NCBI GenBank assembly: GCA_019722365.1
Contig: JADFUC010000083.1
Location: forward strand, 248,001-312,000
DNA: 64,000 bases
Origin: Lithospermum erythrorhizon
Lineage: Eukaryota > Streptophyta > Magnoliopsida > Boraginales > Boraginaceae
Direction of reading: 5' to 3'
Positions 1 to 11,651 of this stretch are shown piece after piece. A model generated the notes under the pieces. It did not search any database. It was not told the DNA's origin and saw nothing but the letters and a program-made list of their open reading frames with translations. The position numbers and the translations under genes are program-made. Position 1 is the stretch's first letter; every line of letters begins with the position of its first letter.

Positions 1-559
1 CCTTCAAACCCTGCCATTATATCAACTTTGCATTTTGAGAGTGGCTATGAACTTTTGAACAAAGATAATATTTACGTATGTATTATATTTGTGAAAATAT
101 TAACAAAGCAGATAATATATCAGCGTAATTTCTTATTAACAGTAGTTTTAATTCAAATTTTATTAATTTTGACATTTGGAAATCAAAATGGAAAATCTTT
201 TTGGATTAGAGTAGTTCCAAAACAGAAATTCTAAAATATTCACCTCCAGAAAGCTAGTAGAGACATAGCAATAACATAAAACTCAAGATCCATATTCAGG
301 AAAACTTGCCGGTTGAAATGGATGAAGTGATCTACTCAGAGTTATCATCATAATAGGAATTCATTATCTTAGTAATATTCTAAAGAACAATGTCATCAAA
401 TAATTGGAACTCTGAAATAGCAAGACTACAGAATCCAGAGAATGTAGTTCAATGCAAATATTATCTGTCATGAATGTCATAAGCACGGCATATCGATGTC
501 CATAATTTCAAATCAATAACATTGTAGAATACCGTCTACAGCATGAGATTTGAGCAACA

Positions 560-2481
560 TTATTCGTTGTTCGAACTTTTTGACAACTCACCCACTTGAG
601 GATACCATTTATGTTTTTTCGGTATTGCAATCTTTGCACCCACATCTAAATGCTTCAAAGCCAGATTTATGTCCCCCTTTCTAATGAAGAAGTTTGACAG
701 CATTTCACAAGCCTTCAAATTAGGTTCTCTGCCTCTTTTTTGTACTCTTTCACAGAGCATATTAGCTTCTTCAATCATCTCTCTATTCAGGTAGAACTCC
801 AACAACACATTTGACAGTCTGATATCGTAATTTGAGCAACCTGCCTCCCATTCTTGGAAATATTTCTCAATGCTTTCTGATTCCCCCATCTTGAAGAGGG
901 CCAATAACATGATGAGATAGCTTTTGTTACTTGGAGTTGGACATTTCGACTTCAACAACTCCCATGCTGTATAAACACCCGACAGATTTTTGGTGCGTGC
1001 ATGGATACCAATCATGGTCTGGAGTGCCTCCTCATTAAGCAGATGTTTCTTGTTTTCCATCTCCTTAATAATAGAACAAGCCTTATCAAGAAGTCCAGAA
1101 TCGATATATATGTTTGCCAGATTTCCATACGTAAACCAATCATATCTTATCTCTTTTGATTTCATCTTCTTTAAAACTCCTTCCACAGCATCGAAATCCT
1201 TCATAGAAGCATAACAATTTATCAACATGTTATAAGTGTATATATTCAGAGACACACTAGTCTGCTCCATTTCTTCTACTATTGAAGGCAACCTCTGAGG
1301 CTGACCAGTTTTTAAGTAAACACTGATCAAATTGTTGTAATCCAGAGTAGATACAAATCCCAGTTCCTTTATCTTCTCAAAAAGCTCCAAAGCCTTATCC
1401 AAATTTTTCTCTCTGCAGTAACAACTGAAAAGAGCTCCATATGTTTTATTCGTTTTTGCAGATTGTTGCAGCTCATTAAAGTATTTCTCAGCTGATTCTA
1501 TTCCCTCATTCTTACATAGAAGGTCTATTTCTAAGGCACGGTCTGAATTATTCACTCCCATATCACTGGTTTCCATCCATCTTATAAGCTGCATAGAAAA
1601 AAAAGAAAAAACAGAAGTTTTTTAAGACAGCACATATCACAGTGTTTTCAAAATGGAATATATAAGAGGCTGATAGCTACAACATGCCAACATCGGAGAG
1701 CAAGTGAATTATCCACCTCCAGGGACAATGAGAATATTCTAAACGATAAAATTGTATGAAAATTTAAAAGTGATTAAATAAAATTGAAAAGGCCAATTAT
1801 GTTTTGCATAGTAATGAGGCTAGGTCAAATGGAAAGTCACATTGAAGCTAATACATAGGCTGCCTTGATGGTAAAATCAATAGAATGTTACTATCTGGAT
1901 CCATATATACGAATATCTCAAGATTGTCAAGTGTGTGCCTCAATAGCTACATAGTAGTACAAGAAGGTGGAAAAGAAACAGATGGTAACCGAATGATTCT
2001 TGATATTAAGACAGACAAGGTATTCGAGTATGCTTTCATCCATTCCTCGCCCACGGCAAATTTTAAGATAACTAATTTGTCATACTCGCTTTTTTGATTC
2101 GTGATTGTCAACACCCAATATTCATTGAATCCAAACAAGATACTTGACCAGCCAGTGAGCGCATCAATCTGCACTGGACAAATATTTATAAATTTAAAAG
2201 GGAAAGATGGAGAATTTCAAGGGCAAGATGATACCCTTGGACGAGCGAAGCTCTGATACAGCTGCATTAACTGAAGCGCTTTGGGCAGTTTATCGGTTCG
2301 ATTCCATTCATTGAGTATCATAAAGAACTTCAGCCTCGGGCACATGCTATGCCGCGAGCTTTTTGTAGAGTTTTTTCTCAAGCGGGACGATTGGGTCAGA
2401 CTCTTGCGCTGGAGATGGTTTCAGACAAAGACTTCTGCAACGGAATGATTACTCGACCGGTGGCTACTCAGAGTTTGTCAT
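560..2481 (-). pseudogene. P-class pentatricopeptide repeat (PPR) gene, probably a pseudogene
   Basis: Exon 2 (about 592-1588, open to a stop at 560) encodes a run of degenerate 35-residue PPR units. Motifs such as TYGALFSCYCREKNLDKALE and LINCYASMKDFDAVEGVLKK match the plant P-class subfamily of Arabidopsis At1g02370, organelle RNA-binding proteins of about 500 aa. A strong donor (GGTGAGT) at 584-591 suggests the final repeats lie in an exon to the left, possibly outside the window. Exon 1 remnants at about 2272-2481 read SDPIVPLEKKLYKKLAA, then a stop, then in another frame NRTDKLPKALQ, which should join LIRWMETSD of exon 2. The ~25 residues normally between these blocks are missing, the ATG at 2481 is followed by in-frame stops, and the apparent donor CTTCA|GTTAATG joins exon 2 one base out of frame. 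Exon 2 is seen directly; calling the gene dead is inference. Confidence 0.72.
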
Positions 2482-2733
2482 TTTCGTGATTCAAACGGAG
2501 AAGCAATAAGTAAGAGGGTTTTGGGGTTTAAATGCTTAAAATACTACACTCAAAGCGAACGCCAATTTTATAGTGCACACCGGGCAACACTATACGTATC
2601 AAGTAATTTTTAATGAAATGACATGGCTCCTAATGAAACTTCTAACTACTACATTTTGCAAATGTAGTAGGACAAAATACCATTTTACGCCCAAACTTAA
2701 CACTATTTAAAGCTACAGAGAATACTGGATGTT

Positions 2734-2881
2734 GAAATGTTATACACACACCCAAATAAGATTTTTAAGATTCCAAATGACTATTTTTACCCCTGAGCAT
2801 AATTTTTGTCTCTTACAAATAGGGGGCAAAATAGTCATTTCATCCCCAAACACTTATTGTTTGGTGTGTGTATAACATCTC
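2734..2881. mobile_element. MITE-like palindromic element, copy 1
   Basis: A 148-bp element with about 18-bp terminal inverted repeats: GAAATGTTATACACACACC on the left and its complement GGTGTGTGTATAACATCTC on the right. A second inner inverted pair is AAATGACTATTTT against AAAATAGTCATTT. A second copy lies at 63017-63170. No coding capacity. The ends do not clearly match Stowaway or Emigrant, so the family is unassigned. Confidence 0.65.
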
Positions 2882-5305
2882 AGTAGTTCAAGGCTCAAGG
2901 AACACACTAAAAGGAAGTAATAGTTCACGGACAATCCGTAAAATACCAAGTGATTATCCCCTTCTAAGCATTCAGAAGATTCAGATACAGACATTTTAAT
3001 GAGTTAAATTTATATTTAACTTTGTTCATTATTGATATAGTGTAATATAAATTTATATTTAACTTTATATTGAATGTATATGCAGATTGTATAATTAATA
3101 TTAAAAGGAGTTCATTCAAATTATATGGATTATATCTAGTCATAAGACTTAATTGGTTTCAAGCATCTATAGTTCAAAATCGCCCAAACCGAAACTCACC
3201 GTGATCTGAACCAAACCGATTTGTGCTCTCTACTGGCAACCGGCAAATGGTGCCTGGCTTCTAATTTTGCTCAAAACCAAAACCGAACCGATCCGCGCAC
3301 TAACAGATACTATTAATGTCAATTGCATTTCACTGCTTCTCCCATTGCTACAAATCGGGTCTTAAACATTTAGATATATAGATAATTAGAGAATGGATTG
3401 AACAGCTCAACCTACAGCCTCACTGGCCAATAAGAGCTCTTAATTTGCCAATGAATATTTGAGTTATCCCCATATCACAATATTCCATCCAATTTATCAC
3501 TCATAAAAGTCAAAACGAGGATCCATACCGGAATTTCTACAAAGGAAAATTGACAAATAGGAGAAGATAAAATTGATGGTTAAGAACATTTAACATTATA
3601 TTTTGTTTAGGCGGACAGAAATGCTTCTAGCTAAATGAAAAATAAATGGATAATTTTTTTAAAAATAAAAAAGTAACATAAGTAGTGTTTTGTCATTTAA
3701 CATCAATTAACCTAAATGAATATAACAAGTAGAATCTTAAAATGGATGAACTTAAAACTTAACCTAGATGTTAATCGAATAGCCTCGTAGGAAGTGTGTT
3801 GTCCAATGGTTACATGGTTCGAAACTCACTTCATCGCTAATTGCTAGAAGAAAAAAAAAAATTTGTCTGCAAAGAATGATCAACAAGCAGCAGTTGAATT
3901 TCAGAAAGCCAAAGTATCGGGTTCAATTCCCTTTACTAATACTTTTTTTGGCTGCAAAGTTCGTCACCTGCCTAACGGGCACCGAGAATGAAAGCTTTTT
4001 GAAACATCCTAAATCACATTCCAAATTCATCTACCGAAAGAACCCTGTGTTGCGAATGGTAAAGATTCGTTTCGCTTGGGTCGCTTCAAACCAACCAACT
4101 CTACCTTCGTAGCTTCCAATCAGGTTCTTTATCAATTCACCATTTTATACTCTAATAATAACCAAATATTTGGAATTATAATTGTTTCGAAGAAGCGGGT
4201 GTTGATTCAATTGGAATTTGCTATTCACCATGTACGAACTTAGCCACTTGTTTCTTATTAGGGACTTGATTTGATCAAAATATACCGGTTTTGAATTCTG
4301 ATTATTGGCTTTTTAAATTTCGAACTCAATTATTTAACATCATATTTCTGACTAGTGGATAAGATGGCTGTACTTACATTCTTCGGTGCTTATCATATGT
4401 CCTGTATGCGATTTGTGCATTAATCGTGTCGTAAAAGCGAACATTAATCAAATTGCAATCAATTAAGAACACGAGATTAGTTTTAGCAAGTCTTTATACA
4501 TGTATATATATTCATAGACGGATGTGATTATACCAGGGTATTCGTTCCAGTTCTGTCTGATAATTTTTTGCGCTTCCAGGTGTTATCTGAAGTTACATGT
4601 CACATGCCAAATTTGTTCACTATATGAGTCTTTGAGGCCTTCTATATTTCCATATAATGCTAACTGGTAGGAATCAATACATATTTGATACATTCAAAGA
4701 AACTTTACGTGTCGTATATATGGAAAATGTTAAATGGCAAGTAAAGGTCATGAACGTTCAGAGTAGAACCTCGTTGGATTTTAATTTGTTACTTGCTGAA
4801 TTTTTGTTTGTCCTATTCGTCTTTGACATCCAAATAAATGACAATAGCCTTATGTGTGATAAAAAGTATCATAGTCACACACTTGCCAACTACCAACTTA
4901 CTGTTTAGCTATTGATTAAAGTCTTTTCCGCCAAACTACTGCGCTTCAGTCTGCTAACGTGCTACCACAATGGTAGACACATTGCTAACAAAAAGCTGAA
5001 CACAATAATCACATTGAAAAAGAGGTTGAGATGAGAACTTTCAATCTCTTTCACTGTCCTCTTGAGACTGTTCTTTTCTGAGTTTTTCATTGTTTTTTAT
5101 TAGCATGTATCTGGATACAATCGCAGTTGCTCATTGGATCCCAACACCAACTATTGACGTGGATGGAAGCATAAGTGAATTTCTGCTATGCCTTTTAAGA
5201 TTCACTTGATAATATGATTTTTTTCCATTACTAATTTTAAATTTTCTTTTATATCCGTGCCCACTGTTGCTATGTATGTTATATTTTGCATATCATGTGC
5301 TTCAG
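2882..5305. other. Gene-poor stretch between the PPR relic and the SDH3-like relic
   Basis: No supported gene. At 3190-3305 there is a patch of repeated CCGAACCGAT/CCAAACCGAT-type words that resembles decayed DNA-transposon sequence. A short GGTTCGAAACTC box near 3815-3830 resembles a tRNA B box. The open frame at 3876-4112 has no recognisable family and no splice context, and is not called. Confidence 0.5.
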
Positions 5306-6437
5306 GTTATCATTTGAATGAACTGCCAACATGGACAAATTCTGAAGGCTCCAGAACTTATTTTAATTCTTCTTCACAACTTGTTGACATCCAGAAGAGG
5401 TGGTTCTCTCCGACATCATCAACAAATGATGAAAATAACGATTCTCCTGGTATTTTACTTTGCTTTGCATTGTAGTACATTTTGTTCATTTTGATAAAAG
5501 GAGGCTTAAGGCCCACATCGAATTATAGGTTGTTGTAGGTACTTGTTAAATACATCCGAGAACTATTGTTGAGCTCTCTTACGTGTCCATACAGTCATAT
5601 TTGACCTTTGTTCTCTGCTATATTTAGTATGATAATTTTTAGTTTTTTCCCCATGCTCTTTTGGGAAAAGTTTATATATCCGATCCTCCATTACTCCTCC
5701 GGTCCTCCCAATTATGCCTCACAACTTAATAAGTTGGGAGTTGTTTTTCTCAACACACATCTGAAGAAGATGACAATAGTTGTTGTGGAACCGTTATGTT
5801 TTCTGCATTTGTAATTATCATGTCAACAACTAGAAAGCATCCAGGACTTGGTTCTTAATAGGTGTTCCTAATAGATAATTTGCTTAGTGATGTTTGAACT
5901 TCTTAGCTACTATTATTTTCACATGTTCCACCTAGCTCTTGTTTACAATTGCTAATGAATGATGCACATCATGTCCTTCAGGGTTATCATCATACAACTC
6001 CAACGGCTCCTCATGCCGAAGGTGCCTATACTTTTCCCAGTTCTGCTTCACGCTTCACTGGATTTCAGAAGAGATTTTTTTCTCACAGCACATTGTCAGA
6101 AAATGAGACTAAAATGAATGTTCCAGAGACCAAGAGGCCCTCCTTTGGACGTAAAGGGCATATGGCATCTCTTCTCTGATAAAGGTGAGCTGTCATAACA
6201 AAACATTGCTGGCAAAGTCAAGGCCTTACCACTCGGTTAGTGCAGAAAAGGAAGGTGAAAACTCAACCGTGAAAACCCTTCGCCCCTTATCCCCTCATCT
6301 TGCTATATATCAGCCACTGGCCAATTCCATGTCTTCCATTCTCAATCGAATTTCGGCAGTCACCCTCGTGTTAGCTTGTCTTGGTCCTTACCAGATTATA
6401 GTAATACACCTAAAAGAATATGGAGTATTTCAAAACT
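5306..6437 (+). pseudogene. SDH3-like (succinate dehydrogenase cytochrome b subunit) relic with a duplicated presequence exon
   Basis: The segment at about 6188-6437 encodes RPLSPHLAIYQP followed by SSILNRISAV. This is the signature of the SdhC/SDH3 membrane anchor of mitochondrial complex II; the Ser and Arg of S-I-L-N-R correspond to the quinone-site residues Ser27 and Arg31 of E. coli SdhC. Upstream are two similar exon-like blocks, 5306-5449 (GYHLNELPTWTNSEGSRTYF, ending at a GT) and 5982-6179 (GYHHTTPTAPHAEGAYTF, with QKRFFS). Both look like mitochondrial presequence and passenger exons and are preceded by AG acceptors. The second block stops at 6177-6179, just before the SDH3 part, which is in another frame. 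The protein ends within the first transmembrane helix: the other helices and the haem ligand region are missing and transposon sequence follows. An unrecognised 3' exon is the alternative. Confidence 0.6.
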
Positions 6438-6879
6438 AAAATGAAACTTATTTATCTCTATTCAAAGAAGAAACGAATTGTCAAATTCACTTGCAAAGTT
6501 TGAGTACTAATATTCAAAATTTAAAAACATATTTAATTCGGAGAAGTTAATACTCATTTTGTATCAATATAATTGACTGTATAACGAAATTTTTCGCTCT
6601 CATTATAATTTTTCATTTATTTTATCAATACACCAGACGGAAGCTTAAAAATTTCTCTAACATTATTGTTTTGTCTCTTACTATTCTTACTATTATTGGT
6701 TAATAAGTTTCTCTATTTAAAAAATAGTAAAATCAATTAATATCTTAATAAAATATTTTTGAGTTAGTTGATAAAAAAGATGAATCATCACACTAATGTA
6801 CCTCGGCGTCCTCTCCCTAAGCATTTCTAATAATGACAGTAAGAAGTACAGTAACTATAAGTATATAACTAGTCTGTTC
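6438..6879. other. AT-rich spacer
   Basis: No gene or clear element seen between the SDH3-like relic and the truncated Emigrant-like copy. Confidence 0.4.
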
Positions 6880-7124
6880 ATATTTCATAAGTTTAATTCA
6901 ATACAATATTTATATTACTCTTTTATTTTTTTAGTCATATTTTCATTAAGTTGTAATAATTATGTTTCAATTTTTAAAAAATTACTATCTTATTATTTTT
7001 AATTTTTAAAAAATTATTATCTTATTATTTTATCAATTTTTATAATTGATCTAAGTCGGAATAGAATAAATTTATTTAAACATCTTATCAATTTATAGAG
7101 TATCAATTTATAGGGTTTTTACTT
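6880..7124 (-). mobile_element. Truncated Emigrant-like element
   Basis: From 6880 to 7124 the sequence aligns with the right part of the complete element at 39763-40448. Shared stretches include TAAGTTTAATTC, TCATTAAGTTGTAATAATTAT and TTATTATTTTATCAATTTTT, ending in TTTATAGGGTTTTTACT. The left terminal inverted repeat is not found, so this copy is 5' truncated. Confidence 0.6.
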
Positions 7125-8802
7125 CATCTCAAATCTCGATCAAGTCTCATTCAGACCTATTACTCCGTATTATTAGATAGATAGTTACAGTTGGACAACC
7201 AACCATCGCCCGCTTCATTTATTGATTAATTAACACTTTTAACTCTAGCTATGATGTTGATTATTCTGTTTATTTTTGAGTTTTTAATAATGCATAAACA
7301 TTTGACTATTTGAGCCGGCAATAAATTATGCCTAAAACCTAAAATATGAGAACAATTTGTGAATCCATATCGTGGTACATTGATTTGAAATCCATAATTT
7401 GTATCTTCACGTATATGTTTTTTTCAACTTCGAATCGTAAATTTTTATTTATATTATATAATAATTGTTGAAACTATATTAATAAAAAATACATTTCAAA
7501 CTCTTTCTATCGATATATTTTTTAGTAAAATATTATACAACAACACAAAACAAATATATTTAAGGCCAAAATTCAAAGCTTATAACTATAAAAAAGAATA
7601 ACTAAGGGACAGAAAGTGATAATAACTTAGATATATACTTGAAGTGTACAAAATTATTTTGTTAGAATAATCTTAAAATATAAATTATAGGGAACTCTTG
7701 ATAATACAAATAAATATAATCAAACAATTAAAATTTTGAACGAACTCAGATTGATGCCAAGAAAATCTTTCCACGCAATATAGGTTATTCGACTCTTTAT
7801 AAAAGAAAGCAGACTCAGGTCAAGGGTTAATTCTCGTTAGGGAACTTATATCATTATCGACAACTTTATATTCGACAATAACTCAAATCTCATCCAAGAT
7901 GCAACAACAATGTTGTGTTTGGGATGATATAAATACTAATTCATATTTATTAAATGTAGTTAAAATAATACAAAAATAAATAACATAAGGATTTTATCCC
8001 GATTTTCCACAACGCCAGTACGTGACATCCAACATACTACAGATCCACTAATAATATCACGAAGATTACATGCGATTCAACCCTATACTCAACGACCTTC
8101 AACCTGGGACAAGCTTTTTTCACTTAAAACTCAAGTCTCATATATGCCTCCTGAATCTCTGCTTATTTCATTGGGAACCTCACCAAGAATATAATAAACT
8201 CTCATAATTCTAAGTATCAAGAATAAACTTCCTTTATTCTAAATCCTACATGCTGATTTCCAACCAATTATCGTGCTGCCATTGTTACTACTAATTTCTA
8301 ATGCTTTTTGGTAATTATTAATTTCTTAACTCCTCATATTATTATATATATATATATATATATACGCAGTTATATATAACCAAGCCTGAAAGTATTCACA
8401 ATGTAGTTCCTCGAAATCGCCTTAAATTGTTATCCGAACCCAAGGCTGACTCGGGTCGACCCGGCTCCAGACCTCGGCTTCACGACCTTCTCCTCAAAAC
8501 GACTTCCAAATCTTCTTCCCGAGGCTCCGGGACCGTGCATGTCCCAACCTCCTCCCTATCTCCTCTGCCTTTGCCTATTTTTTTCTTTACTTTCAACAAA
8601 TTCCACGATTAATTTCTCTGTGATATCACAAGACATCAACCTTGAGGTGTTGCCAGTGTGACGATTTCACACTTAATACCCAATATGCATGAACGATTTC
8701 ACACTTAATACCCAATATGCATGAACTTTACGCATTGGGTAGTAATTTTTATTTTTATAAATTAAGAATGAAACGCATTTGATTACATAAGATTATACTC
8801 AC

Positions 8803-8833
<31 letters not shown>

Positions 8834-9895
8834 CTGAAAGATACAAATAACTTAATACATAAATTGCTAACTAAAGCACAAGATTTAAAACCTCGAAACC
8901 TATTACGAAGTTTCTGATCGATAATTACACTGTAGACTATTAAAGCTCATCGAATTTTTACTTTAATAATTTTGTAATTCGTTTATGTTTCTAGCTCCAT
9001 GACATCACAAATGACCTGATGGTATTAAGGCACCCAACTACTTCCCTATTTAATACTCCTATTTCATTTGTCTCAACTGCCATCTATAAACTTCTTGGTC
9101 TGGATTAGATGGACGGATCCCATAAATTTGGAAATGCGAGGGCCAAAATACAGATCACTTCAATTTGGTATTGCAAGAAAGTGATAGATGTACCTGGTCT
9201 AGTAATAAAATTTTGATAAATTATTTAACTACGATTTTATTTACCATTCTGTAATAATACACATAAATTAAGAAGAATTTAAATTAATCAAAAGACATCA
9301 AAATATGAATGACAATTAATCAAATTATATAATCGATTACTGATAATTTTAACAAAGAAAACGAAGAAAAACTAACATCAAACAAGCAGAATAATTCTAT
9401 TGTAATCCACAACTAAAAATATCCAATTTTTTCATGTTAGAACGACAAAGTGAATAAACTCGAGGAGTATTAATTGCCATTTAAATTAATAATTTTACTT
9501 TAATATTTTAATGCTAAGAAATGTATGGAAAAAATAATTGCATTAACTCTTAAAAAAAAAAATCGATTGACACATGAAATAATGACTATATTAACTGAAT
9601 ACGCATGATTCATTATATTCAATATAATAACATAAACCATACCAATACTAATATTAATCAATCACTTAATACATTAATAATTTGACGGTTCCAAGACATA
9701 TCCCCCAAATTTGGACCAATAATCTACAAGTGATATTGGTATTTCAGCACCTATTGAAATCATAGGCCAATTAATAAGGTACTCACTATATAACAGTGGT
9801 CACTGGACCATTATATTCCCACCAATTATAAACCAAACTCACGTTTACTCAAAAATACTTTTGTTCAAAAAGAGCCAATTGTCCAAGAAAGAAAA
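7125..9895. other. Gene-poor stretch with microsatellites and repeat fragments
   Basis: No supported gene. Holds (AT)n runs at about 8342-8364 and 8808-8833, a SINE-tail-like tandem repeat (8661-8724), and an unusually GC-rich island at about 8436-8565 with words such as CGGGTCGACCCGG and CGAGGCTCCGGGACCG. The island stands out from the AT-rich surroundings and may be a retroelement or coding relic, but I cannot assign it. Confidence 0.4.
8661..8724 (+). repeat. Perfect 32-bp tandem duplication at a SINE-type 3' end
   Basis: The 32-bp unit beginning ACGATTTCACACTT and ending TATGCATGA occurs twice, back to back and identical. The preceding GTGTTGCCAGTGTGACGATTTCACACTT resembles the 3' ends of the SINE copies at 48916-49150 and 53872-54332. 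This looks like a SINE tail with a local duplication; the SINE body upstream is not recognisable. Confidence 0.55.
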
Positions 9896-10314
9896 ATGTC
9901 TTCTTTAGTGACTGAAGAAATGAGAGCAAAGCAACAGAGTTCTACACAGGGGGATGAAATGCCAAGAGAAACTCAAAGTTCTTACTCACAGAAATGAGCT
10001 ACCAAATGGCCTACCTTTGGAAGACATTGAAGAGTGTGGATACATAGAATCAACAGGTTTTGTTTGGCTCAAACAAAAGCAAAAAAGAGCACAAGTTTGA
10101 GAAGATTGGCAAACTTTGTCAATATGCCCCTGAAATCACTGCTTATGTTGAAAAAACATGATCAAGAAACTCACTGGGTGTGAAGGTAAAGGAGCTTTTG
10201 ATGTGGGTATCACTTAGTGAGATTTATATTAGTGACCCAGCTTCAGAGAAACTGACTTCAAGCACACCAGCAGGGCTTTTTAGGAGTTTCCCTATTTCTG
10301 CTTTCCCATGTTGA
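9896..10314 (+). pseudogene. DUF538 family protein, frameshifted pseudogene
   Basis: The first codons read MSSLVTEEMRAK, and pieces in different frames then match the DUF538 family in order: ELPNGLPLEDIEECGYIEST, GFVWLKQKQK, EHKFEKIGKL then QYAPEITAYVEK, IKKLTG, and KELLMWVSLSEIYISDPASE followed by PAGLFRSFPISAFPC and a stop. The order and length (about 140 codons) are those of a complete DUF538 protein, a plant family of unsettled biochemical function linked to stress and senescence. At least four single-base-type frame changes break it. No intron is seen, as is usual for this short class. Not expressed as a full protein unless the sequence has errors. Confidence 0.85.
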
Positions 10315-11651
10315 TGTAACGAAAAAGGAGGAAGTAAGGAACAAGTGATGCTCATGCTAACGGACTGAATGCACTTTCTGTGCCACCGTCGTACATGAGG
10401 TGACGTGGTGATGGAGATGAAGATGAAGGAGGTTTAACCTATACAATATTTTTTATCAATTAAGAAATCTTAATCAATCTAGAAGCACATATATTGAGTA
10501 ATAGAAGTAATGGTATTGTGGAAAAATCCATAAGATAAGCATAGTAATGAGAAGCATGACTAGAAAATATTATGGGATATTAAATAATAAATTATTAATA
10601 GTTATTTTTATATTAGTTTTACGAAAACTTGTGTACACGTTTAATGTATCATATTATTACAAGAATCATTGTATTGTATAAATGAATATTGAATTAGACT
10701 GCTCATATATTTGATCAGTTCATGCAATATTATAATTTTTTATGCTTATCAAATGGCTTCGCTACAAATCTTGATTGATGTATTTTTGATGATCATACGT
10801 CAGTTATCTGTTTTTTAGTGTTCGGCTCTGTATAGTGTTTTATTTATTTCTTACAATCTATCTTCTACATCATATTATTTTTCCTCTACATAACTATGTG
10901 CATAACTATTTGTATAGTTAGGCTAAGCGTCATTTTCCTCCGCTGTGGCTGGATGCTTGCATATTTAAAAGATGAACTCGCATAATTTCTTTGCTGCCCC
11001 TATATTTCTCGTGTTTTTTATGTGTTTTCCTGAATGAGCACCTGATTGACAATTTTAAAATATTAGATTTATGCGCTTCTGATTTTCAATACCCGCTCGA
11101 TTACATTTGATTTCATGATCACGATCCTAACTCGCCGAATTTCAGCGAAGAAATTCTAACCGTCGAATATTTAGAATTAATTCTCCTTCAAGAAATCAAA
11201 ATAGGCGCTCTATTTTGATCAAGAAGATTCTGATTTGCACAAATATATTTTCATATCAATCTCTAGACCTTTTAACATTTATTTCGACTACATAACTTTT
11301 GAGCCTATTTTGATCCCCAAACTTTTGAAGCCTTCAATTTTAGCCCTATGTCCTACATTTAATTTAACCTTAATTCGTGGCTATTTTCCTAAAACCCTGC
11401 TCGCATTTAGATTTCACATTAAATTTAGGACTCGATCGAGAACCCAGCTACGTGTCATTTTCTGGTGGCTCGATTTAATTAATTTAATTAAGTCATCTTA
11501 ATCATTTTAATTATTTATCAAATTTTCACCGTCTACATTGATGAATCATCAAAGATGTGAGGGCTAATTGGCAATTGAATTTGAAATGCACCACTATTTT
11601 TTGAGCTTAAGAATCGTCAACGACATGACAAGAAATCATTCCTTAATTCCT
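10315..11651. other. Spacer without recognised genes
   Basis: AT-rich DNA between the DUF538 and WAT1 pseudogenes. The open frame at 11235-11501 shows no family motif. A stretch around 11060-11500 has the look of old retroelement flank but no diagnostic domain. Confidence 0.4.

Noticed and set aside
3876..4112. 78-codon plus-strand frame ending RMVKIRFAWVASNQPTLPS
   Set aside because: MVKIRFA hints at ribosomal protein S16 but the next residues do not fit, and there is no family match or splice context.
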